A stretch of 64,000 nucleotides of DNA from Zasmidium citrigriseum (Eukaryota; Ascomycota; Dothideomycetes; Mycosphaerellales; Mycosphaerellaceae), in contig NHNW01000072.1 in assembly GCA_002786025.1 (NCBI GenBank), positions 64,176-128,175 of the forward strand, in the 5' to 3' direction. The notes below the pieces were generated by a model, which worked only from the letters and a program-made list of their open reading frames with translations, had not been told where the DNA came from and did no database searches. Below, piece by piece: positions 42,517-54,121 of this stretch (the first letter of the stretch is position 1; every line of letters begins with the position of its first letter). The position numbers and the translations under genes are program-made.

Positions 42517-44589
42517 ATGGCGAATTCAAATTTCCGCTCAGACCGAGTGGTGCGTATGACCCGGTCAATGATGGGACAGATGACCGGCAACGAGCGGGAG
42601 CTGGTCACCGCTCTTAGTCATCTACTACCAGTACCTTCCGAGCGTTACTCTCACGAAGTTCAATACCTCTCTCGACTCGAGCAGCTTCTCAAGGGCGGGG
42701 CTACCAAAGTACCGGATATCTGCTATCAGCTCCCGCAGCCAAGAGACGGGCACACAGGCAAGACGCTCAGCCCAGCTCAGCAGGCTGGAATATGCTTCAT
42801 GCTGGAGAAGGAGAACGAGGGAGACGGCGGCATGCTGATCGATGAGCCCGGAGTCGGCAAGTCAACACAGATGGTCGCTCACATCCTGGCTTCATACCGA
42901 TACGAGATTCAAGTCAAGCGCCAGAATCCCAGCCTGCCTATTCTTGTCATAACGACCTCGAAGGATGACACCGTGAAGAAGCTGCATAACGAGTTGGGAA
43001 AGGGATGGTCAGTATTCCAGCACGGCAACATAGCCCAGCCCGGTCTCGACAGCAAGGAGGTGGAAGTGGCTTTGGACCAGAACAACATCGCCTTCCGCCC
43101 CGGCAAGCACGGAAGCTTGGGCAGGCATGTCGTCGTCTGTTCGTACGACGACGTAAGGGACACCGACATCGAAGACGGAAAAGCCATACCGATCTTTGAG
43201 AGGATCTACTGCGATAATGGCCATGCGATGCGGTTTTGTCATGTGAGCAGTCTCGGTCATGTGCTGCTCAAGCTCAAGTCCCGTTTCAAGTGGATCATAA
43301 CAGGGACTCCAATCGTGAACTCCATCTTCGACGTTCTAGGCTACACCGCCTTCCTGAACGACGGTACTCCCGATCTCACTCTAAGCGATCTGGCTCTCAA
43401 ATGCATTCCAGGCAGCGAGCATACTGCACAGTACATGCCGAGCCTCCTGGCGGCCGCAGAGCAAATCACATCGATTCTGAGCGATATCGCACTTCGTCGT
43501 GAGCATGGCAGCAAGGTTACCCTCACGACTGGGGAAGAGGTGGATGTGACGCCGGGTATTCCACCACTGCAGATACAAAGTGTCCTCTTGCCGTGGCTGA
43601 CGCATGAGTCTCCGATCGTCACTCAGCTGCTGCGGAAGGTGGGCACTGACGATGACTTCGAGGAAGCTGCAGAGATGGCTGCATTCGAGATGAGGCTTCA
43701 TCCCGACAACATCCAAGGTTACCTTTCCACCGACCCGGACGACCCAGAACTTGTCCGTCGAGAAACACCTGATTCTATTTTCGACCTGGCCACTACAATG
43801 ACGATTCACCCAGCATTCATTGGTTTCAAGAACCGCACCTTCGCTACGGAGCGCAAGCTCTTCCTCGTCGACAAAGCTCTCGTCTATCTTTTGTGGGAAA
43901 TGCGTAACTTCAACACAGGGGGTATCGGCGACCTGCCGGAGCCCTGGCACGAGAAAAGGGCAGACGATGCGATTCTGCATGACTTCTCATACCTTTCCCC
44001 CATCCTCCGCCAGCTGCCATCAGACGCCTGGAAAGCTATAGAAGCAGGCCGCGCCACCAACAAGGACCAAGTCATCATCTACTGTCAGTCTCCTCGGGTT
44101 GCCGACTGGGCATCGAAGCTTCTCGGCTTTCTCGGCATCGGAAACTTGTGCCTCTCTTGTGTGCAGAAAGACAGCAACGGCGAGTATCGCTTCGACAAGG
44201 CGGTGCTCGAGCGCTTCACGAGAGATGGCGATTGCAATGTCCTCATCGTCCCATTCGGCCTCCACATGCAGGATATCGTGGGCATCAATCTTCACCAGCG
44301 CTGTCGCACCATCATCTTCCTCGAGCAACCGTATAATGTCACGCAGTATCTGCGGGCCATCGGTGGTGTGCGTCGGCGAGGCCAGACGGGAACTCAGAAG
44401 ATCATCCAGTACTCCATGCCGAGGTCTCCAGGAGACATCGTGGAGAAGGTGATGGCGAAGAAGGAGGCGATGACCTCTCTGGTCTATGCTGGTCGCTTGC
44501 CAGCCGTAGCGGGAGCTGGCAATGGCGGCGTTCGAACGGTCCGGAGGCTGGGTGATGCTCTGGCAGACAGTTATCTGGGCATTGCGTAA
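42517..44589 (+). CDS. Divergent SNF2-like helicase/ATPase
   Basis: Intronless, 690 residues. Helicase-like motifs in order: I, MLIDEPGVGKS (Lys115); Ia, ILVITTSKDD; II, YCDNGHAMR (residues 232-240); III, WIITGTPIVNS; V, about 570-595 (VPFGLHMQDIVGINLHQRC); VI, about 612-624 (AIGGVRRRGQT, like the SNF2 RxHRxGQ box). This is the SNF2 arrangement, but motif II is Asp-Asn-Gly-His instead of Asp-Glu-Gly/Ala-His, so the base for ATP hydrolysis is missing. The protein is short for the family and has no added chromatin-binding domain. It ends 152 bases from the convergent HET-domain gene. A decayed paralogue at 1900-4300 keeps the normal Glu. ATP binding is plausible, remodelling activity doubtful. 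Confidence 0.82.
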   Translation: MANSNFRSDRVVRMTRSMMGQMTGNERELVTALSHLLPVPSERYSHEVQYLSRLEQLLKGGATKVPDICYQLPQPRDGHTGKTLSPAQQAGICFMLEKENEGDGGMLIDEPGVGKSTQMVAHILASYRYEIQVKRQNPSLPILVITTSKDDTVKKLHNELGKGWSVFQHGNIAQPGLDSKEVEVALDQNNIAFRPGKHGSLGRHVVVCSYDDVRDTDIEDGKAIPIFERIYCDNGHAMRFCHVSSLGHVLLKLKSRFKWIITGTPIVNSIFDVLGYTAFLNDGTPDLTLSDLALKCIPGSEHTAQYMPSLLAAAEQITSILSDIALRREHGSKVTLTTGEEVDVTPGIPPLQIQSVLLPWLTHESPIVTQLLRKVGTDDDFEEAAEMAAFEMRLHPDNIQGYLSTDPDDPELVRRETPDSIFDLATTMTIHPAFIGFKNRTFATERKLFLVDKALVYLLWEMRNFNTGGIGDLPEPWHEKRADDAILHDFSYLSPILRQLPSDAWKAIEAGRATNKDQVIIYCQSPRVADWASKLLGFLGIGNLCLSCVQKDSNGEYRFDKAVLERFTRDGDCNVLIVPFGLHMQDIVGINLHQRCRTIIFLEQPYNVTQYLRAIGGVRRRGQTGTQKIIQYSMPRSPGDIVEKVMAKKEAMTSLVYAGRLPAVAGAGNGGVRTVRRLGDALADSYLGIA

Positions 44590-44740
44590 GCTCGAGTTGA
44601 CCCAGCCAACCTCTTCGTGGAGGAACAGGAAGTCGCTTCGAAGCGTGAGGGCCGGTTTGCGACAGGCTGTCCATTGCCCACACAGCCGCTACATAGTCCT
44701 CGATAGCATCTTCAACCCTTCAAACGATCCGGTCAAACTC

Positions 44741-46066
44741 TTACACAACCCGTACGTCTTGTATCACTCCGTCTTCAAACCAAGCCTCCCAGTTCCACTC
44801 CCACTGAGGTTCCACCTGTATTCCCCAGTCCTCGGGAGGGGGGTTCCATACGAAATACAGCGGAAGGTCGCGGGAAGGGAACATGATGGCCAAGCGTTGG
44901 TATAGATGCTGCTTCCTCGGCACCGCCGAGAGAATGAGAGCACACGCGCTTTGTGTGCCCATGGTGAAAAGGAGAAGGCAGATGACTTTTCCTTGAACTG
45001 GTGCCACATGAGCGCGGTCACCCGATGTTAATCTCGTGATTGAGCGTTGACCGGAATCGACGCCCAGTTCTTCAGCGCAGGGAGGTTCCATTTTCAAAAG
45101 GCAGTCCGGCACCGCCATATGAGGGTCAAGGCCTGCTCGGCGCACCCAAGCCGTTCCAAGATTGTCGCACCACATCTCGGCCTCGAGGACCTTTCCTCTC
45201 AAATCCACGTAAGCCCCTGGGCGCACTTGCCCAAATCTATTGCTAGTAGCAGGCTCACAGCTGGCATTGATCAGACTCGTCCATTCCTTGATTGGGATTA
45301 CTCGGCTTTCACAGATGTCATCGACATTCCAGGAGGGTTCGAGCTTCCTGGGCCACTTGATCCTGGGCGATATCGAAGCCCACGACCATGAAGGCACATC
45401 GTTAGGGAGCGCCGTATTCCTGGGCCAGACCTCGCAGCGAGAGTCCTGTTCCGGAGAGGGATCGTCGTAATGATCGCAGCGCCAGCCCAAGCATCTGGGA
45501 AAGTGACGTGCCCACAGCCCAGCGAGATAATCACCTTGGACGTGGTTGTGGAGTCGCAAAGCCATGCCGGATAGTGCGGGAAGCTTATCTTTGGCGAATG
45601 TGAGCTGTCTCTGGGAGAATGCTACAACGTGATGCTCCCATTGTTCTTGATCCGACGTAGAGTCCAGGAATGGTGCACGGACGGGATCCGTAGGAGTCTT
45701 ATCTTCATCCTTGATCTTCCCGAACTCATTGAAGGTTGATACTTGACAAACGTATTGCACGGATCTGTCTAGAAATCTGATCTGCCGCGTAGAAAGCATT
45801 CGCTCCTGCCATGCCCATCCTCGCGAGTCAAGGACAGGGGTTGCCATGGGGGTGCGTAGAATCGATTCCACGTCTCGCGCGTAGATTGTTCTTGCCTGTT
45901 CTGCGTCGTTCTCCAGCGTAAAAGAGACCGACCTGATCTCATGCCGTTTGCTTGGGGCATGCGGTCCGAGAAACGGAGTCGTTGTGTTCGGCGACGTACA
46001 GGCGGCAACTGTAAGCAGCGCATTCTGGTAGACTTTGTCCATCTGCGCAGACTCCGAAGCCCAGTC
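44741..46066 (-). pseudogene. HET-domain gene, 3' part (split by retrotransposon)
   Basis: Continuous frame of 442 codons on the minus strand, beginning at the element junction with DWASESAQMDKVYQNALLTVAAC, the classic second half of a HET domain, then LDSRGWAWQERMLSTRQIRF, another HET signature. The rest is the usual variable C-terminal part (HNHVQGDYLAGLWARHF, VPSWSWASI). The upstream half is at 54117-54955, beyond the 8 kb insertion. HET proteins trigger heterokaryon-incompatibility cell death after non-self recognition. With the insertion, no normal transcript can join the halves unless the 8 kb is spliced. Confidence 0.9.
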
Positions 46067-46071
46067 TTCCT
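46067..46071 (+). repeat. Target-site duplication, left copy (TTCCT)
   Basis: TTCCT sits directly outside the left LTR and again outside the right LTR (54117-54121). Dropping the element and one copy joins the two HET halves in frame as CKEDWASES. A 4-base TTCC duplication with 127-base LTRs fits equally well, because a T precedes both LTR copies. Confidence 0.85.
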
Positions 46072-46197
46072 AGCAAAGGAGAGATGCCTCAGGCTCTATA
46101 CAAGGCCAACTGGCCCGTGCGTGCGGCTGAGATAGCAACTTCGCTCTTTGCAACGTAGATAGCTTCTTCGAAGAACAACCTACTTATCTCTCTTACT
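46072..46197 (+). repeat. Left LTR (126 bases)
   Basis: Starts AGCAAAGGAG, ends CTCTTACT, and matches the right LTR at 123 of 126 positions. The three differences (46181, 46184, 46185) are all T here against C in the right copy, two in a CpA context, and lie in the 17 bases next to the mutated interior. The ends AG...CT are not the usual TG...CA. Confidence 0.85.
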
Positions 46198-47199
46198 AGT
46201 AACCGCGCTAGGGGGTTTTATACCTCCTATTATCGTTTATTATATTTTATAGCGTTCTAGCGATATAGTCTACGCTTAGAGAAAGGAGTTAATAAGGGGT
46301 ATTAATTCTAGCGTTTATAGTATTAGAAATAGCTTTCGTCTCGTCTTTTTATTAGTATAGTATTAGGACTATTAGATATCGATATAGAAGTAATAGAAAT
46401 AGATATAGTATCTATTAGTCTTTTAGTAGTTATCTTAGGGACGTATAAATCGCCGCTACTAATAGGCTAATAAGTAGTACCTAATAGAGCGACGACGACT
46501 AGTCTTATATACGCTCTATTCGTAACTATAATTAACGACCTCTATTAGTATTACTTTCTAACTATAAACGACTTAGCGAAGTAGAGATACTATATAATTT
46601 AGCTAACGAGTATACTAGACGAACTTATACCTATAGGAGTTAGGCGTAAGAAGAACTATAGTAATAAGCTATACTCGACGAGATCTAATAACGAAAGATA
46701 TAGCGTTAGTAGGAATAGGTTATTATATCGCCTCTACTTACGTCGCTACTAGTACTATATTAGCCTCCTCTAGGCCCTTCGATTATATATACTATAGGGT
46801 TAGTAAATACCTAGTATCTACTACTAATATTACTAGAACTATACTACTAATTACTACTACTATTATATAAGCGGAACTTAGTACGTTAGTTATCTATAGC
46901 GGAAACTAAGTAGATTTAGTTATAAAATTTACTATTAGAGTAAGAGCTAGAGTAGTTAGCTTTTAAGCTATAGTAAGAGCTAGTCTAGTAAGAGCCTAAA
47001 TCTTTAGTTATAATAGCTACTTAGTAGTAGAAAGTAGACCTTAGTAGGCTACTATTATTTAGAGGTAAGGTAGATAAGGATAGTAAGCGTTAGCTTAGCC
47101 GTTTTAACTAGTAGTAATTACTCGTAGGAGCTATACTAGTAGACTAGCTTAAAGACTTCGACCTATAATTATAGGACGACGTAGCCTAATAGGCTAACC

Positions 47200-50100
47200 T
47201 TAATATATAAGCCTATCTAGCTAACCTAGAGGTAGGGAACTAATCTACTATAGAGACGGTTAAGAGGGAGTTCCTACGAAAGTTCCTATCTAGAGTTCTA
47301 GAGCTAGAAGATATCCGTATTATTATATAGAAGATTACTAACCTTATTTAAGGTTAGGAAGAAGACTTTACTATATATACTACTCGAGCGTTAACGCTAC
47401 TACGAAAGATATAAGCTTAAGATAATACTACCTAAAGTAGTTTAGTAGTAGCCGTTTTAGCTATAATAGTTACGTACTAGATAAAGGGACTTTATAATAA
47501 GGAACTTAAGATCCGTATACCGCTTACTAGCTAGCCTAAGATATTATTAGCTACGTAGGTATAGGTAGAGGAATACCTTCGTTAGATAAAGCTCGAGTAA
47601 GAGGTTAAGGGTAGTAAGAAGGAGTAAGAGCGTAAGGAACTACTCGAAGAGATAGCTACTTACCTTACTAGTAGCCGTTCTATACTAGTATACCTCTAAG
47701 CTCGATTCGATTTAATAGAAGGCTATATAGAGCTACGCTAGCCTTAGTTATAATCCTCTTCTATAGGTAGAGGTATACTACTACCTAAGTTACTATTAGT
47801 TAATTACGCTAAAGTAGTAAACTAGTAATAGTAAGCCTAGCTACCCTAGTAGTAATAGTAGTAATACTCTCTATCTTAGGCCTACCTACTACCTAGTTAG
47901 AGATACTACCTACTATACTCTTAGTATAGTTTTAGCCCGCCGCTTTAGTAACCGTATACTTAACTACCGTCCTAGTAGTAATAGCTATAGCCTACGCCGC
48001 CTATACTACTAGCGCTAAACTAACCGTTATAGAAGCCTAAGGTAGTATTTAGACTACGCCTAGGAGCCCGCCGAGATCTAGATAATACTAATTAGTCTTT
48101 ACTAAGTTACTACTACGAAGCTATCGAGTAGACGAAGAAAGACTACCTAGAGTTCGATATATTATAATTACTAAACGAATATATTAATAGAATAATAGTA
48201 TACTACTATAAGAGAATAAACCCCCTCTATAACGCTTATAGCTACTATAGCTACTTCGCTAGGGAATACCTAAATTAGAGCCTTATAGATCTAGGGTAAT
48301 TAATAATCTACTATCTCGTAACCTATTAGAAGAAGTACTACGAGGAACGCTTAAAGTAGTAGGTAGCGTAAGGTTAGTAAGATCCTTATAACCGTCTACT
48401 AATACCTAGTCTAATATAGATATAGGTATACGCTCTACCTTAAGGACTAGTATAAGGCTAGCCGCTAGCCTAAGCTTAGACTAAAGGCTATTTATATACT
48501 ACTAATACTAGCCCTACTGTTAACGAGGACGACCTACTTAAGAATATTACTATAGAGTCTATTTATAAAGTACTAGCCTAGGTACTATAAGCTAAGATTA
48601 ATATTAACGCTCTTACTAACGAGTTAAAGAGAGCGCGAGTAGACTCTAATTCTAACTAAGGAAAGTTATATATAGAGCGACGAGTATAAGACTAGCGTAA
48701 GATTAAAGAACTAAAGAAGATTAACCGTACGATTCGTAAGCGTAAGTTATATAAGCCTATCTACGCCCTCTTTAATTAGAAGCCTATTAGCTTACTCGAC
48801 GTCCTTAATAGTACTAATATTACTATTCTAATTATATAGCTTATATAATAGGCTCCGTAAGTAAGAGACGAGACTAAGTACCTATTCTTATAGCCTCGAA
48901 ACTAGAAGAAGAAGTAGCTAGCCGCTAACGCTAAAGCCCCCTTTAATATTAAAGCCTATATAAGAGTATACCCTAATACGTTTATAGTACCTTAGGGCTA
49001 ACTATAGCCGCTACTACCCTAATAAGTACTAGCCCTAGTTATATCCCTAATATCTATAGCGGCGATAGTACTACTAAAAGTAGTATAGCCCTAATAGGCT
49101 TAGTAATAGGTAATAGATATCGATAGCCTAGATCTATCTCTATATATAGAGGTCGTAACTAATATCTTAAAGGAAGCTATATAATATAGTTATATCTCTA
49201 TAGAAGCGAGCTTACTAATAGAAGAGGTAAAGAAGAGTATTAAGAACTAGAAGAACTATAATACTATAGATAGAGTATTTAGTATTCTAGTTACTATCTA
49301 CGCTAATAGTTAAGAGGCTAAGATACCTATAAACTAAGTCGCCGCTAATTAAGGCTCCGAGATTAATATAATCTACCCTTACCTTCGCTAGGCCCTTAGG
49401 CTAGAACTCTAACCCCTATAGTAGGTAGGCTTACCTATAATAGTAATAAGGATACTAGATAGTAGCTTATACTCCCTTACCTACTTTATAACCTTTACTA
49501 CTACGGTCTAAGGTCTTACCCGCTTAGTTTAGGTATTTATATCTCTAACCGTATATAGACGCCTCTCGCTACTACTTAGGTTACTATACCTAACTAAAGT
49601 TAATATAGTACTATATATTAGGGAGAGCTAGATTAAGATAGGTAGAGGGGACGACCCTTACGTTACGATTAACGCGCTAACGATAGCTAGTATCGCCCTA
49701 TAGGTTATAGCGAGGCTAGAGGATATACTTATAGATAATAGTAATAACTATACTAACGATAAGACTAGTACTAACGCCTATACTAACGACTTAGGTAACG
49801 ACTTAGATTTTTAAAGCGTCCTAAATATAATAAGAAACTACTTCGGATAGAGATTAAACTAGAGAAGATAATAGCGGAGGTTTTATAGATTAATATTACT
49901 ACTATTAAAGAGATAGGCGACGCCGAGTACGTTAATATTAATAATAGTAGGCTTAACCCCTTCCGTATACTCGACGCCTCTACTACGCCCTACTAATACG
50001 GTACTAGATACTTCTACGTCTAATATATACTAGTACTAGACTCTAAATTTAACGTTACTAATAATAGTTATCCCTTTCTAATAGTTACTATAGAAGTAGA

Positions 50101-53100
50101 GGTCCTCTTAATAGCCTACTAACCCTTCCCTATAGAGCGATAAGTATATTAGCGGCCGATTAATAGAAGTAGGACACTCGAGGAACTATAGGAGTAGATA
50201 GGAGTTTTAAAGTTCTAACTAGGACTATAAGTACTAGAGGAGTATAAATTAGAAGTCCTTTAATTCTTATAGACCTACTAGGACCTTAATTATACTAGAC
50301 TCGACGATATTAGACCGCTAACTAATCTTATCTAGTACCGAATAAAGATAAAGGAGGGTACGCTAATCTATAGGGCTAAGGTATATAAGATAGCCTCTTA
50401 TAAGGAATAGTAGCTTCGTAAATACGTAATAGATAGACTAAAAGCTAGAATGTTTAAGCGCTATATAGCTATAAATAAAGAACTTTTAAGATAGAATACC
50501 GCCTTAGTTATCGTCGATAAACCTAGAGAGAGAGAACTACGCCTAACGTTTAACTATTACTTCGTAGCCGAGGAGCTACCTAGTACCTAAATATAACTTA
50601 TCTAGGCCTATAAAGAGTTTATAGCCGACCTATAATAGAAGGTTACTAGTAAGTTCGATTTAAAGAATACCTACTAGACTATTAAGATTTATCTAAGTAA
50701 TAGATACTACCTTACTTTCTTTATACCTAGCCTTAGCTAACTATAACCGATACGAATAGCTTAAGGGGTAAAGAGTAGCCTATATACTATAAACGAGTTC
50801 TACGCTATCTCCTTTAGTCCTATTCCTAAGCCTAACCCTAAACCTTTACTCTTATACGCTAAGTAGCTAGATTAGATACTATATATAATATACTATATTA
50901 ACGATATACTAGTAGCGTACGATAACTAGGAGAAGTACTAGAACTTCCTTAGCTAATACCTATTCCCTCGCCTAGACTAGGCTATAATACGTATATCCTT
51001 TAAGAAGATAGAGATTAGTATAGATAAGATCCTAGTACTAGGTAACTAGTACGAGGCTAGAGGTTTATAAACTATAAAGCTAGAAAGGATCTAGAAGGTT
51101 CTAGAGTTCCCTATACTAGGTATACTATTAGATATTCGTAAGCTACTTAGCGTTACTAATACTACGAGGGAATATATTAAGAACTACGAAGAGAGCGTAT
51201 AGCTACTTTAAGGACTAATAAAGGACGATATTAAGTAGATCTAGACGTAGAATTATTAACTTTCCTTCGACCTAGTCCGAGAATTAGTCGCCGCTATAGT
51301 AATAAAGTATAGATACGATAGTAACGAAGCTATAGAAATATATAGCGATACCTTAAGCTATAGAGCTAGCTACTTTATCCGCTAGTAATAAGAGGTATAA
51401 GGTCGATAGCGATAGGTACTAATTCTCTATAATAGCTTTACCTTTAATAAGACCTAACGTAACTACGGTATATATAAGAGGGAGTTACTAGCTATCGTTA
51501 TATTCGCTACTAAATATAAGTATATACTTAATAGGTAGAAGACTTCTATAATCTAGATAGACTATAAGCCGATTACTAGGTTTATTAACTTAGAAACTAT
51601 AGAAGATATCTATACCCGCTAGTAATAAGTCCTCTAAGAACTTAATATCCGTATTAACTTTATTAAGGGTAAGAGGAACGTAGTAGTAGACGGCCTATTA
51701 CGAACAATCTTTCTAGGCGATTATATAGAAGATAGCGAGGTAGTAAGGTAGCTAGTAAACGAGCTAGATCTCTATAAGGACTAGAGGGATATAAAGTAAT
51801 AGATTTAGAAAGATAGTAAAAGCGAGTACGAGGACGTATTCTATAACTTATTATCTAAGAGGGAGAAGGAGGAGTATAAGGCCGGGGCTAGAGTAGGCGC
51901 TTATACTACTATAGAAGTCTTACTTATTAATACGACGAACCTATAGCTAAAGGTAGCTATTAGCTATAGTAGCTACGGAACTCGTATAACGCTAGACTAC
52001 CCTTACTATAGCCGAATAGCGAACGATAAGAAGCTACTAGACTAGAAGACGTTCGAATTACTAAAGGAGCCGCTAGAGTAGATTACTACTAAGAGCTTAT
52101 TACTAGAAACTAAGATATAATACCTATACTAACTAGACGTAGAGAGACGAGCCTACTAGTACGGAGATTATACTTACGACTACTATAAGGCTACCCTCTA
52201 AGGCCTAATACCTACTAAGATATAGAAGATACTAGATATTTAGGAATAGTAGTATAGCGATATTATTAGATATCTCTAATACTAGTAGATTTCTTAATAC
52301 TAGACGAAGACGTACCGCTTAGCTTTTAAGAAGAAAGTTAGCTTATATCGCTACTACTAGGCTATATATACCCTACTAAAGAGAAACTATATAGTATAGG
52401 TAGGTTAGAAGGAAATCTAGATATAGTACCTTACGCTAGATTAAGTCGCTAGCGTACTTCGATAAGTTTATAATAACGCTAGTTACTTTAGCCTACGAAT
52501 TATCTACTATAAGCTCTACGTATAGGTCTAGTAGCCTACTATAATAAAAGATATCTACGATTATATTAAAGGATATATCTATTATAGCCTATAGCTACCT
52601 AGCTATAAATACGAGCCTCTTTAACTATTATTAGTCCTATACCCCTATAAGGTTCTTTAGATAGATTTAATAGGCCCGTTTCTAGAGATTAAGGAAGGAA
52701 GAGTATAGTACTAGTACCTCCTCGTAATAGTTAACGTATTTACCTACTTTAGTAAGATTAAGCCCCTTCTAGACTAATATTTAGAAACTATATTAGTAGC
52801 CGTAAAGCGGAATATCGAGCGTAATATCCGACTCGTTACGCTCTTCTACAACCCTAGATCTAAATATACTATAATTAAAGCGTACCTAGTAGAGATTAGA
52901 GTATATAACCGACTAGTACTAATAGGTATAAAGAACCTTACGGGTATAGTTAAGAACCTTAATAGGGTTATTCGACGCTACCTAGAGCGTAGATCTACGA
53001 CCCTTACTATCGATAAGAATAGTTACCTAGTAAATACTCTAACTAACTAGTACTAAGATATATCTTAGGTAATAAGCTATACTAATTAGAGATATATTAA

Positions 53101-53640
53101 AGGCCTAGGATTCTTACTAGCTAAAATTAAGATAGCTATTATACTATAAGAATTACTATACTACTCGTCGCTCTATAAGTAGTATCTAATTAACGCTCTA
53201 AAATCTAACTTTAAATTAAACGATATATACCCTTACGCTATATAAGTCCTTAACTATTTTAGTAAGAGGTAGAAGATCTAGTAGGCTATTTAGAAGTAGT
53301 AGAAGCTATCGAAGGACTAGCGCTTAGCTCGATAGGAAGATCGCCTTACTATATACGCTTTATAATACTAGGTTAGGGAATTAGTCTTACTCTATAAATA
53401 GATACTATACTAGCCTAAGTTATAAGAACTATCCTAGATAGGGCTATTTCGAGTCCGTAGGAAGGTAGTCGATTCGTAGAACTCGTACGTCCTTAAGATA
53501 TTAGAGAGTAGTAAGATTAGTAAGAAGAAGCTACTAGGTATCTACTATAGTAGTAACCTTAGACTATTTTATCTACGTAAAGGCTACCTAGCTACCTTCG
53601 ATACTATCCTTAATATACTAAGGCTAATAACGCTTTATCC
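47200..53640 (+). pseudogene. gag-pol fossil of the Gypsy element
   Basis: Read through stops, the + strand shows recognisable domains. At 48228-48269 a CCHC zinc knuckle keeps exact spacing (2, 4 and 4 residues between ligands), but all four ligand codons now read Tyr, as expected from G-to-A and C-to-T changes. At 50890-50920 the RT catalytic box reads YINDILVAYD, so the first catalytic Asp has become Asn. At 51456-51580 RNase H has NYGIYKRELLAIVIFATKY and a following IDYKPITRF. At 52640-52770 the integrase core has IDLIGPF and LLVIVNVFTYFSK, again Asp to Asn. Near 53450 a tail domain (GLFRVRRKVVD) is visible. Frames shift between gag and pol. Confidence 0.82.
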
Positions 53641-53990
53641 GACTAAGGTAGATAACAAATACCTAAACTAAATAAGGAAGCTAGCGGTAAGTAAGAAATA
53701 GTAGCTATTAGGCTATAGCGATATAACGATACTAGAGTATTACTTTCCTTTACTTCTATATACGTAATTTAATTACGCCGGCGAGCGTTAAGTAATAGCT
53801 TAGATTTAGAGACTTAATATATAGAGAGTTATACGGTTCCTTCGGAGAAGAGATATAGATATAGCTACCGTTATAGGGCGTAGAGGTAGATAGATACCCT
53901 TCGAACTTGTTAATTAATAGAAGGCCGGCGAGCCTAGACATAGATATCGCCTCTTAGGTAACCGAGACGGCTACTCAATACATGGGGAGT

Positions 53991-54116
53991 AGCAAAGGAG
54001 AGATGCCTCAGGCTCTATACAAGGCCAACTGGCCCGTGCGTGCGGCTGAGATAGCAACTTCGCTCTTTGCAACGTAGATAGCTTCTTCGAAGAACAACCC
54101 ACCCATCTCTCTTACT
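53991..54116 (+). repeat. Right LTR (126 bases)
   Basis: Second copy of the LTR; it keeps CpA and TpG dinucleotides throughout, in sharp contrast with the interior 25 bases upstream. The purine tract at 53984-53989 and the TTCCT duplication at 54117-54121 mark its two borders. Confidence 0.85.
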
Positions 54117-54121
54117 TTCCT
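54117..54121 (+). repeat. Target-site duplication, right copy (TTCCT)
   Basis: See the left copy at 46067-46071; on the gene strand this is AGGAA, the end of codons AAG GAA in the HET motif LQDCKED. Confidence 0.85.

Larger units (their letters stand above)
46072..54116 (+). mobile_element. Ty3/Gypsy LTR retrotransposon, RIP-inactivated
   Basis: 8045 bases with 126-base direct repeats at both ends, a 4-5 base target duplication and, inside, a gag-pol fossil in + orientation with the order gag zinc knuckle, RT, RNase H, integrase, which defines Ty3/Gypsy. A purine tract GGGGAG immediately precedes the right LTR, as a polypurine primer should. The left LTR is followed by AGTAACCGCGC, possibly a mutated tRNA primer site. 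The interior from about 46181 to 53970 is nearly free of CpA/TpG, with TAG and TAA in every frame; the LTRs and the last 20 internal bases are ordinary. It lies within the coding sequence of a HET-domain gene. Confidence 0.9.

Noticed and set aside
53756..53941. 61-codon minus-strand ORF inside the retrotransposon
   Set aside because: It lies in RIP-saturated sequence on the strand opposite to gag-pol; it is a chance open stretch in AT-biased DNA.
46071..54116. The 127-base direct repeat as a very long target-site duplication of a native HET intron
   Set aside because: A GT...AG reading of the repeat is possible and, with the acceptor at GGAAG, even in frame (KENWAS). But removing element plus a 4-5 base duplication restores the better conserved KEDWAS. 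The repeat ends coincide with a purine primer tract and a TTCCT duplication, and a Gypsy element needs LTRs. The LTR reading explains more.
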